This document shows positions 46,381 to 55,879 of a stretch of 64,000 bases of DNA, piece after piece; position 1 is the stretch's first letter; each line of letters opens with the position of its first letter. The stretch is from Sulfuriroseicoccus oceanibius (lineage in GTDB: Bacteria > Verrucomicrobiota > Verrucomicrobiia > Verrucomicrobiales > SLCJ01): positions 496,001-560,000 of the forward strand of contig NZ_CP066776.1 in assembly GCF_010681825.2 (NCBI RefSeq), read 5' to 3'. The notes under the pieces were generated by a model. That model was not told the DNA's origin. It was given only the letters and a program-made list of their open reading frames with translations, and searched no databases. A program made the translations under genes and the position numbers.

Positions 46381-47340
46381 ATGCTTGCGATTGGAGTCGA
46401 TTTTGGTGGGACCTCGGTAAAGGTCGGACTGTGCGATGGGGCCGAGGTGCTCGAAAAGATGCCGCGAATCCCAACCAAGGATTTTGGGTGTCGTGACGAT
46501 CTGGTGGCTGCGATTGTTGGGCAGATCAAGGACCTGCAGGCGAGGCACGAGGGGGTTGTCGGGGTTGGCGCCGGTGTGCCGGGCAATGTGGACTACAAGC
46601 GTGGCCGCATTCACCAACTGACCAATGTGGAAGGCTGGGTGGATGTGCCGTTGCGCGAGCTTTTGGAGAAGAAGACCGGGCTGGTGGCGGCCGTGGACAA
46701 TGACGCCAACTGCATGGCATATGCCGAATGGCGCGTCGGTGCCGGACGTGGGGCCAACGATATGGTGGCGATTACCATGGGAACCGGGATCGGCGGGGGC
46801 TTGGTGCTCGATGGTAAGTTTTTCCGCGGTGCTGCGTGTGTGGCGGGTGAGGTTGGTCAGATGTCGTTGGATTATCGAGGCCGCGTCGGTGTGTATGGAA
46901 ACAAAGGGTGCACCGAGAAATACATCGGCAACCAGCAGCTCAAGGAGTTTGCGTACAGTCGCTACCAGACCAAGGCGAGGCGTGACGGCAAACCGGGGCC
47001 GAGTGAGGCGGACTGTGAGCCGCGACGCGTGGCAGAAGCGGCCAATGCCGGCGACCCTGTGGCGATTGAGATTTGGGAAGAGGTGGCGGAGATGCTGGCC
47101 ACGACATTGTGCAATGTCTGTTGGCTGGTGAACCCGAGCCGGATTGTGATTGGCGGCGGAGTGGCTGGTGCCGGGGAGTTGTTGTTCAGTCCGCTGCGGG
47201 CTCACATGAAAGAGCAGCTCTCCGATACGCATTATCGGTCGATGCGGATTGTGCCGGCGAAGTTTGGCAATGACGCGGGCATGATTGGTGCGGCAATGCA
47301 GGCAGCGGACCGGTGGGAAGAGAAGCAGGCGAAGGCATGA
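46381..47340 (+). CDS. ROK-family sugar kinase (glucokinase-like)
   Basis: 319 aa. LAIGVDFGGTSVKVGL (ATP phosphate 1), GVGAGVPGNVD, AAVDNDANCMAYAEW, ITMGTGIGGGLVLDG (ROK signature start) and AGEVGQMSLDYRG. The ROK zinc site, normally CxCGxxGCxE, is reduced to VGVYGNKGCTEKY, so at least the first two Cys are lost. The likely reaction is ATP-dependent phosphorylation of glucose or a related hexose. It probably shares a transcript with coaX. Substrate specificity is not certain. Confidence 0.88.
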   Translation: MLAIGVDFGGTSVKVGLCDGAEVLEKMPRIPTKDFGCRDDLVAAIVGQIKDLQARHEGVVGVGAGVPGNVDYKRGRIHQLTNVEGWVDVPLRELLEKKTGLVAAVDNDANCMAYAEWRVGAGRGANDMVAITMGTGIGGGLVLDGKFFRGAACVAGEVGQMSLDYRGRVGVYGNKGCTEKYIGNQQLKEFAYSRYQTKARRDGKPGPSEADCEPRRVAEAANAGDPVAIEIWEEVAEMLATTLCNVCWLVNPSRIVIGGGVAGAGELLFSPLRAHMKEQLSDTHYRSMRIVPAKFGNDAGMIGAAMQAADRWEEKQAKA

Positions 47341-47438
47341 TTTGCCTTCATTTGGATTTTTGTAAGAGATTGTCGCTTAGCTCCCTGTGATTGGTAATAC
47401 AGGTTAACATTTCTCTAAAATATGATTGTTCTCATCTA

Positions 47439-47456
47439 ATGTTTCGGATGAAACAT
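47439..47456 (+). promoter_or_regulatory. Palindrome in the leader of the giant secreted protein gene
   Basis: ATGTTTC-GGAT-GAAACAT is a perfect 7-bp inverted repeat 48 bases before the ATG at 47504. It could be an operator or an mRNA hairpin. Confidence 0.4.
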
Positions 47457-47503
47457 GCGTTGCTGAATGGTTTCCCGCCCCTCAGTGTACAACGCAGCAT
47501 TCG

Positions 47504-50500
47504 ATGAAATCCCTCCGCACCTTTGTCTCTGTAGTTTCTGCATTTTGTTTAGCCTGTAGTGGCTTGGTTCAGGCAGATCAGTCCTCACTTGGCCCGATTG
47601 GCGGGAAGTTCCAGCATCAGGATGGAACGAATTATTTGAAGGTGGAGCGAGTGACCTCCGGTGGACCTGGTGATTTGGCCGGACTGCAGGTGGGCGATTT
47701 CATCTATGCGGTGAATGGCGAGGATCTTGGGGTGTTGTCGCCCAACTCGGTGGACGGCTGGAAGGGCTCGGTGATTGATTTTTCCGAGGCAATCGAACGG
47801 GCGGAATCAGGGAATGGTACGTTGCCGGTGACGGTGCTGCGTCCGGGAGTGGGCAAGGTGGATTTGACCATTCAGTTGAATGCCGCGGGGGCATTTGGTC
47901 CTGCTTATCCGCTTGGGAGTCCGAAGTACGATGTGGGGTATCAGTGGGCGTGTGAGCAGTTGCATGCGCAGGTGACTGCGGCGGCGAACGTTGGGGTGAA
48001 CTACAACACAGGACTTAATGGATTGATCCTGCTTTCCCATCCGAACTGGAACGACACGACGGGTGACAAGCCGTACCGCACGTCGATCGACCGCTTGAAG
48101 GATGCGGCGGTGACCTACCTGAATGAGATTATTGTAGACCCTGTGGAGTCGACCAACCTCGACGGCACGCCAAATGACGGGTCGGCGGAGGACAGCGATC
48201 CGAATGACCAGAACCACGTTGGAGTCGGGCTGGAGAACTGGCAGATTTCGACGGCCGCGATGTTCCTGGCCGAGTATCGCTTGAAGACCGGTGACACGGC
48301 GGTGGATGCGACCTTGCAGCGTGCGGCGGATGCGCTGGCCAACCGCGTGCAGGAATATGAGCAGCCGCCCTATGACGCACAGGTCGGAGTTACCAAGGTC
48401 GGCCTGATGGGGCACGGTGGAGTCACTGGCGACTACCCTCACGTGAGTTATGCGGGAATTAATATTGTGAACGCTCACGCATTGTCCGCGCTGGCGATGC
48501 TCAAGGGGGCTGGAGCGAACGTGGATCATTCGCAGTTCATGAACTGCTGGCAGCGGATGAAAGAGTGCACCAACGTGAGCGGCGGTGCGGACGATGGAAA
48601 CGTCGGTTATGCCTGGAGGCAAGGGGGATACGACTCGACCGGACGTACGGCTGGGGCGGTTTTCGGGATGAAAAACTACGGTGGTATCAGTGCCGACGAC
48701 CAGACCTTTGTGGATCGTCAGGAGGACTATCTGTTGCGTCAGTGGCAGCGCTTCCAGCACTGCCATGCTTACACCGTGGGCGGTGTGGTTTTGTATCAGT
48801 TCGCGATGCCGTACATGAGTGACCGCGAGCAGCGTTTCCTGATGGAGAACATGAAGTACTTCTACCAGCTGCACCGCAATGCATCGGGTACGTTGGATTA
48901 CTTCGGCGGGCGTGAGAACAATGGCGGCGATGGATATCTCAACCTCAACAGCGTGGCGATTATCAACTACGCCATGGCTTACGCGGTGCAAAGCGGCAAC
49001 TTGGAGAGCTTCCCCAAGCCGAACACAAACCGTCTGCACGCCGATTTCAAGGCGCCGACGCTGACTTGGCCGACTGTCGATGCGCGGGCCGGTGCGGTGA
49101 ATGGTAACTCGGCGACGTTCAACGTGGACATTACCGACTATGTGGGATCGGTGCTGAATGCCGAGGATTACACGGCGACGTGGACCCATGTTTCCGGCCC
49201 GGCTACGGCCACATTTTCCGATGCCGCCATGGCATCGACAACGGTGAACTTCCCGACATCCGGGACATACCGCATTCAGCTTCAGGTCGAAGCGAATGGG
49301 TACACATTGACCGAACCAATCGACCTCGAAGTTTCGACGCTGACTCCGCCGGATGGCTACGTCATGGGCAGCGCGAACTACCGCGTGTACACGAATATCG
49401 GAGGGCTGGCACTGAGCGATCTGACGAGCAATGCAAAGTATCCGGATTCGCCGGATATTGCGACTACCGTGACCTCGCTTGAGGGGACGCATGGGGGCGA
49501 TAACTATGGGTCGCGGATCCAAGGGTACATCGTGCCGCCGGTGACAGGGGATTACACTTTCCACATTGCGGGGGATGATGCGAGCCAGTTCAAGTTTGGT
49601 AGCTCTGAGGCCACTGCGACGGTCATCTGCTCGTCGAGTGATTGGACCGACCGATACCAGTGGAATAAATACGGCTCGCAAACATCCGCAACCCAGTCTC
49701 TGACCGCGGGCGTGCCGTACTTCTTCGAGGTCTTGCACAAAGAGGGTGGTGGCGGCGACCACGTGGCGGTGGCTTGGACCCAGCCGGGTGCCTCGACCCC
49801 CGAGGTGATTCCGGGGCGCAATCTGGCGGTTCCTGAGAGTACCGGACTGACGATTATTTCCCAGCCGGAGGATCAATCGGCCGCTGCTGGTGGCGATGTG
49901 ACCTTCAATGTGGTGGCCGAGGGTGCTGGTCCATTCCTTTACGAGTGGACCTTGAATGGCACCTCCTACTGGCCGGTGAGCAGCGACTCTTCACTGACAT
50001 TGACCAACATTGGTGCGGGATCCGCCGGGGTCTATCGCTGCCGCGTATTGAACCCGGAAGGTACGGTGGTGAGTGATGCCGCGACCTTGACGGTGACCGG
50101 TGTGGGAACGCTGACTCAGGGGGGCTTGTGGCGTGAGGTTTACGAAGGCATCGGGGGGGGGAGCATCACCGACCTGACGACGAACCAGGCATTCCCTAAG
50201 TTCCCGAGCTCCGGGGGTGTGATCACGGAAGCTGCCGCACCAAGTGAAGTGGGCGGTAACTACGGCCAGCGTTGGACTGGTTGGGTGAAGCCGGATGTGA
50301 CGGGTGATTATACCTTCTACATTGCCTCGGATGACTCATCGGAGCTGTGGCTTTCCACAGACGAGAGTGCAGAGAACAAAGAAAAGATCGCATACAAGTA
50401 CGGCTATACTTCGGAGAAGAACTGGAGTGGTGGCGGGGTGTCCGCTGCAATTCCTCTGGTGGCGGGTAACCGCTACTACATCGAAGTGCGCCACAAAGAG

Positions 50501-53458
50501 GGCGGAGGCGCCGACCACTGCGCGGTGACATGGCGGAAGCCGGGGGATCCTGCCCCGACCAATGGCGTGGGTTCTATTCCCGGTCAGTATCTTGAGTACC
50601 TCACCGGCGGTGTACATGAGGCTGTGGTCGAGCTCCAGCTCAACCGCGTACTGCCACAGGCAGAGACCGTGCGGATCCGCCCGGGTGTCGGTCTGGCGCT
50701 TGAGTGCTCGGTGAACTCCGTGTTGCGCAACTCGGCGACCGTCGCGTGGACGCAGGAAGCAGGTCCTGGCACCGTGACATTTGATGCGCCGGGTGAGTTG
50801 GCAACGGGTGCCACGTTCTCTGCTGAGGGGACCTATGTGGTGCGTTGTACCGTCGACAACGGCGGCATCCCCGTGAGCCAGGAGGTTTCCGTGGTGGTGA
50901 GTTCCGAGCCGGTGCAAACTTGGCAGAGTGTCAGTGTGGCCGAGCCTACAGCTGGTAGTGGCACCGTCAATGCGGACGGGTCCATCACGGTTGTCGGCAG
51001 CGGCAATGATATCTACTTCCGCGAGGACGAGTGTCATTTGTTCTCCCAGAACCTGACCGGCGACTTCGACGTGCGCGCTCGATTGGCAAGCAAGTCCTTG
51101 ACCACTAGATTCGGTCAGCACGCGGCGCTGATGGCGCGGGAATCCGCCGCATCGGGCGCACGCCATGCATCGTTGAGCCATGAGCGCGACACCAAGGTCG
51201 CGTTCCAATACCGGACCGAGCTCAGTGGTAATACTACGTGGAAATCGACTCCGGCTTCCTTGCCTCCGGTTTGGTTGCGTCTGGTGCGCAGTGGGGGCGA
51301 TCCAACAACCGGTACAGCGGGCCAGACCTTCACCGGGTATTATTCTACCGACAGTGGAGCTACGTGGAGTCAGGCATATTCAGTGACATACACGAATCCA
51401 ATGCCCGAGACCTTGATGGTAGGGTTTGCGGTGTCGTCCAATGGATCCTCGCTGAACGAAGCGGTTTTCGACAACATCAGTGGCTTCCAGTTGGCAAGGG
51501 ATTTTGGCCCTGAAGTGGAGGCGGGCGACGCGCTATCGTTGGGTGCTGGAGATTTGGCAACGCTGGCGGGAACGGCTACCGACGATGGGCAACCGCTCAC
51601 GCCGGGCACCGTGACCACGACTTGGACGCAGTTCTCTGGTCCTGGTGATGTGACCTTCGGGGATGCGGCGGTCGTTGGCACCACGGCATCGTTCAGCATG
51701 CCGGGTACCTATGAGTTGCGCCTCTTGGCGACCGATGGCGTGACCACCACGTTCGATGACGTGACCGTGACGGTTGCTCCGGATTGGAGCACCCCGCCGA
51801 CTCTCGCCGATGTTACGTTCTCCGTGGCGGAGGATGCGGCGATCGGTGCGGAAGTGGGAACCGTGAGCGGATCTGACAGCGACATCGGAGATACGCTGAC
51901 CTATGCGATCACCGCGGGCAATGCGGGCGGTGCATTTGCTCTGGACGCCTCCTCCGGCGTGCTGACCGTGGCGTCGGCCTTGGATCATGAGACCACTCCA
52001 TCGTATGCGTTGACCGTCAGTGTGACGGATGCGGATGAGAATGTGACTACCGCCGCGGTGACGGTCAATGTGACCAATGCCTATGAATCGCCAACTGCTG
52101 CCAACGATGCGCTGGCTCTTCAGGCCGGAAGCAATGGAGGGGCGGTGAACATCATCGACAACGATGCGGTGGACGGTGCTCAATCGCTGGAAATGCTCGG
52201 CTTCGTGACCACGCCTGTGGCTTACGATGCGGGGACCACCGGAACACCGCCAAGCCCAGCCAGTGCCGCTGGCGGCGGATGGACGCAGATTGAGACCGAG
52301 GATGGAAACCCTGCGACTGGATCCGTCACTGCGGTGGCATCCGCCGATGACAATGGCAGCGGATTGGATGCCTGGTTGGTCACCGACAACACAACAGCCG
52401 GCAGCCAGTGGGCCCAGTACCGCAAGGCGCCATCCGATGCCGAGATTGCCTTGGGCAACACGAATGGCTGGATGTTGGAAACCAAGCTGCGCTTTGTCGA
52501 TGACTTCAATGCCGAAGGCTCGACCCAGGTCGAGTATGGCAATGGCTCGAAGCGCTTCCTGGTTTTCTACGACCTCGATGACAACGACGACCTGACCGCG
52601 AAGTTGTTTGGCACGGGGGGAGGAACCTACACGCTGACCAGTGGAGGAACCGGTACCCAGAACTTCCACGACATTGTGGTGCTCTATGATCCGGCAACCC
52701 AGACCGCATCGTTTGTGGTCGACGGTGTGCGCTTCGACGGTGGCTCGTGGAGCGGTCAGGGTAGTGGTGCCAAGGGCGTGGAGTGGGGCAACGAGTCGTC
52801 CGGCGGCCAGGGCAGCGCTGCGTTCCACACGGTGAAGTGGAGCTATTTCGACATGCCGATCACATTGGGAAGTGGAGCGGTCGTTAGCTACAACTCGGGT
52901 GAGGTGAACTTCGACCCGAATGGCGGCTACGATTCGCTGCCGCTCGGTGAAGAGTTGGTCGAAACCGTGCGCTACGCCATCACCGACGGTGCCGGGCAGG
53001 TCGCAGTCGGATCGCTCAACGTCACCATCACCGGTGAGAACCCGGATGCGGATGCCGACACACTCAATGATGCGTGGGAGGTCGTTCACTTCGGCAACAC
53101 AGGGGTCGTGGTGGGGACAGATGACCACGATGGCGATGGCCAGAATACGTATTCCGAGATGGTCTTCGGGGGCAACCCGAACGCACCGGATGCGCCGCCG
53201 GTGCAGGGACGCATCGTCGACTCTGCGGGTACGTCTGTGTTTGAGTTCAAGTTCCGCCGACCGAAGAACCACAGCGATCTGGGTGTGACGTACCAAGTGC
53301 AGTCGTCAACCAGCTTGCTGGGTGGGGATTGGGTTGATGACAACACGGCAGTGGCCTCGGTGATCGATGACGGATCCAACGAATGGATCGTGATCGAGCT
53401 GCCGGTGGCGACGGACCAGCGTAGGTTTTACCGCGTGGATGCGGTGACCGCGCCGTAA
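47504..53458 (+). CDS. 1984-aa secreted multidomain protein: PDZ, helical domain, two PA14, Ig/cadherin/LamG-like
   Basis: Start at ATG 47504, signal peptide ending SGLVQA. Order (approximate residues): PDZ 28-128 (GGPGDLAGLQVGDFIYAVNG); an alpha-rich domain with repeated helices 135-520 (DUF6288-like); PKD-like 535-620; PA14 620-775 (VPPVTGDYTFHIAGDDASQF); Ig-like 782-865 (SAGVYRCRV); PA14 872-1032 (VKPDVTGDYTFYIASDDSSE); PKD-like 1040-1138; a concanavalin-like domain 1140-1330; PKD-like 1335-1425; cadherin 1432-1525; a VCBS-like domain that seems interrupted by a LamG-like domain at 1578-1785; EF-hand-like DADADTLNDAWEVVHFG at 1848; C-terminal beta domain. Probably binds and processes glycans or peptides at the cell surface; no catalytic motif is certain. 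Confidence 0.88.
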   Translation: MKSLRTFVSVVSAFCLACSGLVQADQSSLGPIGGKFQHQDGTNYLKVERVTSGGPGDLAGLQVGDFIYAVNGEDLGVLSPNSVDGWKGSVIDFSEAIERAESGNGTLPVTVLRPGVGKVDLTIQLNAAGAFGPAYPLGSPKYDVGYQWACEQLHAQVTAAANVGVNYNTGLNGLILLSHPNWNDTTGDKPYRTSIDRLKDAAVTYLNEIIVDPVESTNLDGTPNDGSAEDSDPNDQNHVGVGLENWQISTAAMFLAEYRLKTGDTAVDATLQRAADALANRVQEYEQPPYDAQVGVTKVGLMGHGGVTGDYPHVSYAGINIVNAHALSALAMLKGAGANVDHSQFMNCWQRMKECTNVSGGADDGNVGYAWRQGGYDSTGRTAGAVFGMKNYGGISADDQTFVDRQEDYLLRQWQRFQHCHAYTVGGVVLYQFAMPYMSDREQRFLMENMKYFYQLHRNASGTLDYFGGRENNGGDGYLNLNSVAIINYAMAYAVQSGNLESFPKPNTNRLHADFKAPTLTWPTVDARAGAVNGNSATFNVDITDYVGSVLNAEDYTATWTHVSGPATATFSDAAMASTTVNFPTSGTYRIQLQVEANGYTLTEPIDLEVSTLTPPDGYVMGSANYRVYTNIGGLALSDLTSNAKYPDSPDIATTVTSLEGTHGGDNYGSRIQGYIVPPVTGDYTFHIAGDDASQFKFGSSEATATVICSSSDWTDRYQWNKYGSQTSATQSLTAGVPYFFEVLHKEGGGGDHVAVAWTQPGASTPEVIPGRNLAVPESTGLTIISQPEDQSAAAGGDVTFNVVAEGAGPFLYEWTLNGTSYWPVSSDSSLTLTNIGAGSAGVYRCRVLNPEGTVVSDAATLTVTGVGTLTQGGLWREVYEGIGGGSITDLTTNQAFPKFPSSGGVITEAAAPSEVGGNYGQRWTGWVKPDVTGDYTFYIASDDSSELWLSTDESAENKEKIAYKYGYTSEKNWSGGGVSAAIPLVAGNRYYIEVRHKEGGGADHCAVTWRKPGDPAPTNGVGSIPGQYLEYLTGGVHEAVVELQLNRVLPQAETVRIRPGVGLALECSVNSVLRNSATVAWTQEAGPGTVTFDAPGELATGATFSAEGTYVVRCTVDNGGIPVSQEVSVVVSSEPVQTWQSVSVAEPTAGSGTVNADGSITVVGSGNDIYFREDECHLFSQNLTGDFDVRARLASKSLTTRFGQHAALMARESAASGARHASLSHERDTKVAFQYRTELSGNTTWKSTPASLPPVWLRLVRSGGDPTTGTAGQTFTGYYSTDSGATWSQAYSVTYTNPMPETLMVGFAVSSNGSSLNEAVFDNISGFQLARDFGPEVEAGDALSLGAGDLATLAGTATDDGQPLTPGTVTTTWTQFSGPGDVTFGDAAVVGTTASFSMPGTYELRLLATDGVTTTFDDVTVTVAPDWSTPPTLADVTFSVAEDAAIGAEVGTVSGSDSDIGDTLTYAITAGNAGGAFALDASSGVLTVASALDHETTPSYALTVSVTDADENVTTAAVTVNVTNAYESPTAANDALALQAGSNGGAVNIIDNDAVDGAQSLEMLGFVTTPVAYDAGTTGTPPSPASAAGGGWTQIETEDGNPATGSVTAVASADDNGSGLDAWLVTDNTTAGSQWAQYRKAPSDAEIALGNTNGWMLETKLRFVDDFNAEGSTQVEYGNGSKRFLVFYDLDDNDDLTAKLFGTGGGTYTLTSGGTGTQNFHDIVVLYDPATQTASFVVDGVRFDGGSWSGQGSGAKGVEWGNESSGGQGSAAFHTVKWSYFDMPITLGSGAVVSYNSGEVNFDPNGGYDSLPLGEELVETVRYAITDGAGQVAVGSLNVTITGENPDADADTLNDAWEVVHFGNTGVVVGTDDHDGDGQNTYSEMVFGGNPNAPDAPPVQGRIVDSAGTSVFEFKFRRPKNHSDLGVTYQVQSSTSLLGGDWVDDNTAVASVIDDGSNEWIVIELPVATDQRRFYRVDAVTAP

Positions 53459-53486
53459 GCCTCTATTACATTTCCCTCAACACAGC

Positions 53487-53528
53487 GACCGCTTGACCGG
53501 AGAGCATCCGGGCAGGCGGTCATTTTTT
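53487..53528 (+). terminator. Rho-independent terminator after the giant gene
   Basis: GACCGC(T)TG (53487-53495) pairs with CA(G)GCGGTC (53513-53521), with one wobble, followed by ATTTTTT. It argues against a methyltransferase start at 53493. Confidence 0.85.
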
Positions 53529-53564
53529 GTGGAGCGTGCGTGCTGGTGGGGCTATGGGTGGTTC

Positions 53565-54581
53565 GTGAGCAACCCTGTAGCAGATACCCTGATGCTGGCC
53601 TTTTCCGCCGAGGGCGGGCTGGCGGTTCCCGAGCGTGCCTTGGTGATTGGAGCCGAGCCTGTTGGCCGGATGATCACTTGGCCTGATGTGGTCGGCTGGC
53701 AGCCGTTGAAGACAAAAGCCGAGGCGTGGAAGCGTGCTGGGTTCGAGTTGATCGAAGACCTGGGCGACGAACGCTGGCCGCTGGTAGTGGTATTGCCGGG
53801 TAAATCGAAGGATGAAACCCTCGCGTGGTTTGCCCTGGCTCGCGACCATTTGGCACCTGGCGGGACGCTCGTCGTCGCCATGCCCAACACAGCTGGAGCC
53901 GGACGGTTTGAAAAGACGCTGCGCCAGGCGACTCGCGAAACGCGTGCCATTACGAAAAACAAATGCCGCACGTTCATCGCCACGGATGATGGCTCGTGGG
54001 ACGAGTCGGTTATCGATCAATGGCGTGCTGACGGCCTGCGACGCACGCTTCCCGGCACCGACTATGTCGTGGATCCAGGGGTTTTCAGCGCCAAGGGAGT
54101 GGATCCAGGCTCCGCGTTTTTGATGGAGCATTTGCCTCACACGATCCGCGGCAAGGTGGCGGATCTGGGAGCGGGATGGGGTTATCTCTCGGCTGAGGTA
54201 CTCAAGCGCTTCCCCGATGTGAACCGCGTCGATTTGTTCGAAGTCGATTCACGGGCACTCGACTGTGCCAGGGCGAATGTGGCACCCGTCGCAGATGGGC
54301 GCGACGTGCGTTTCCTGTGGCAGGACGTGACGCTCGGAATCAAAGGACGTTACGACACGATCGTGATGAACCCGCCATTTCATACAGGCCAAACCAAGGA
54401 CCTCAGCCTCGGGCTCGCGTTCCTCAAGGTGGCTGCCGATTCCTTGGTCAAGCGGGGCAAGTTGTTCATTGTGGCCAACCGCCAGCTGCCATATGAAGCA
54501 GCGCTCAACGAGACACGCCTGCCGTGGTCTATCGTCGCCGAGAACCCGACCTACAAGATTTTGCTCATGGAGAACAAGTAG
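53565..54581 (+). CDS. Class I SAM-dependent methyltransferase, RsmC/RlmG-like
   Basis: 338 aa from GTG at 53565 (MSNPVADTLMLAF); an upstream TTG is inside the terminator. A degenerate N-terminal methyltransferase-like domain is followed by a C-terminal catalytic one: motif I VADLGAGWGYLSAEVL, acidic DLFEVDSRALDCA, and the base-methylating motif MNPPFHTGQTKD (NPPF). This two-domain layout is that of RsmC (16S m2G1207) and RlmG (23S m2G1835). Which of the two rRNA sites is modified cannot be told. rsuA, another 16S-modifying enzyme, is 81 bp downstream, so a small rRNA-modification unit is likely. Confidence 0.87.
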   Translation: MSNPVADTLMLAFSAEGGLAVPERALVIGAEPVGRMITWPDVVGWQPLKTKAEAWKRAGFELIEDLGDERWPLVVVLPGKSKDETLAWFALARDHLAPGGTLVVAMPNTAGAGRFEKTLRQATRETRAITKNKCRTFIATDDGSWDESVIDQWRADGLRRTLPGTDYVVDPGVFSAKGVDPGSAFLMEHLPHTIRGKVADLGAGWGYLSAEVLKRFPDVNRVDLFEVDSRALDCARANVAPVADGRDVRFLWQDVTLGIKGRYDTIVMNPPFHTGQTKDLSLGLAFLKVAADSLVKRGKLFIVANRQLPYEAALNETRLPWSIVAENPTYKILLMENK

Positions 54582-54662
54582 GTCGGCGAGCCGGATCGCG
54601 ATTCTTTATCCGCCTCCGAAAATACCATCCTGCCAATCCTGAAATCTGTGGGAAAGTAAGCG

Positions 54663-55370
54663 ATGAAGCTCGTCAAACTACTCGCCAACCTCGGCTACGG
54701 ATCGCGCAAGGAAGTCCAACGAATGATCCGCGACGGACTGGTCACCGATGGTGATGGCACCACGCTAGCCGTGAAGTCGCCTGTACCCGACGAGGTGCGC
54801 GTGGCCGGCGAGCCGCTCGATCCACCGGCTCCGTTGTTCATTGTCCTTAACAAACCGGTGGGCTACACCTGCAGCACGGACGACCTCGGTGAAACGGTCT
54901 ACGACCTTTTGCCTCCGCGCTATGAGTTCCGCAACCCGATCCTCAGTTCGGTCGGGCGTCTCGACAAAGATACCAGCGGAATGCTCCTGATGACTGACGA
55001 CGGCAAACTGCTGCACAAGATCAGTCACCCTAAAAACGCTTGTGGGAAGACCTATCACGCCCTCCTTGATCGTCCGTTGAAGGGGACGGAGAGGGCCACC
55101 TTCAGGGCTGGCACTTTGATGTTGGAGTCTGAAAACAAGCCGTTGTTGCCGGCGGAGCTCGAGGTGCTGGGAGAGAAGGAAGTGCGCATCACCCTTCATG
55201 AGGGGCGCTACCACCAGGTGCGCCGCATGTTCGCCGCCGTGGGCAACCACGTCACAGACCTGAAGCGCGTGGCAATTGGAGGATTCACCTTGCCCGAGGA
55301 TCTTGCCGAAGGCGATTGGCGTCCGGTGACCGATGCCGAGCGCGACGCGATATTTGGAGGAGTTTGCTAG
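54663..55370 (+). CDS. rsuA: 16S rRNA pseudouridine(516) synthase family
   Basis: 235 aa. N-terminal S4 RNA-binding domain (KLLANLGYGSRKEVQRMI), catalytic Asp in SSVGRLDKDTSGMLLMTD, then KTYHALLDRPL, and the family ending HEGRYHQVRRMFAAVGNHV. It isomerises U516 in 16S rRNA. The leader carries CATCCTGCCAATC and CTGTGGGAAAGTAAGCG, which resembles the tail of the composite repeat (near 8136), so the 5' untranslated region is partly repeat-derived. RsuA is favoured over RluB/E/F by length and motif context. Confidence 0.9.
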   Translation: MKLVKLLANLGYGSRKEVQRMIRDGLVTDGDGTTLAVKSPVPDEVRVAGEPLDPPAPLFIVLNKPVGYTCSTDDLGETVYDLLPPRYEFRNPILSSVGRLDKDTSGMLLMTDDGKLLHKISHPKNACGKTYHALLDRPLKGTERATFRAGTLMLESENKPLLPAELEVLGEKEVRITLHEGRYHQVRRMFAAVGNHVTDLKRVAIGGFTLPEDLAEGDWRPVTDAERDAIFGGVC

Positions 55371-55633
55371 GGTTCGGCGTTCAGTTTGTCAGTTCCTTGG
55401 CTGCCCGCTGAATGGCTTACTTGAGAAGGATCTCTCAAGGGAGGCGAGGAGTGGTAGTTGTGTTCATGAAATGAACCCGGATCAAATCCCAATGGCTTTA
55501 GCCTTGGGGGGCTAGGCACGTCATCCAAAGTCCCACCCTGAAGGGGAGGGAGGGCGTGAATGCTGGGAATAACGTTGTCTGTATTTTGTAGCTCGTTAGA
55601 TTGAGCTGTGGCTCAATTCGATTAGTAAAGCGT
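55371..55633. other. Intergenic, leader of the interrupted gene
   Basis: No gene. TTGAGC-TGTG-GCTCAA at 55601-55616 is a hairpin just before the start of the interrupted gene. Confidence 0.4.
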
Positions 55634-55879
55634 ATGACATACAAGTTTATATCGTTTCTTGTGGGGCTCGCCATCACCGCTGGATCGCTGTTATCTCAAG
55701 CGGATCAGAATGGCGATGAGTTAGTCATGGCGGAGAGAATCGAGAAGGAGGAGGGGGGGGATAGTCGTCGCAGATTTGAAGACGCACGGGAGCAGCTCAA
55801 AAAGGACTACAACACACCGATTGATTTCTGGGGCAAGGTTGTCGACCGAGAGGGTGCTCCGCTTTCAGCAACTCTGTTT

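Noticed and set aside
53493-53564. Longer methyltransferase start at 53493
   Set aside because: It would start inside the intrinsic terminator of the preceding gene; GTG at 53565 fits better.
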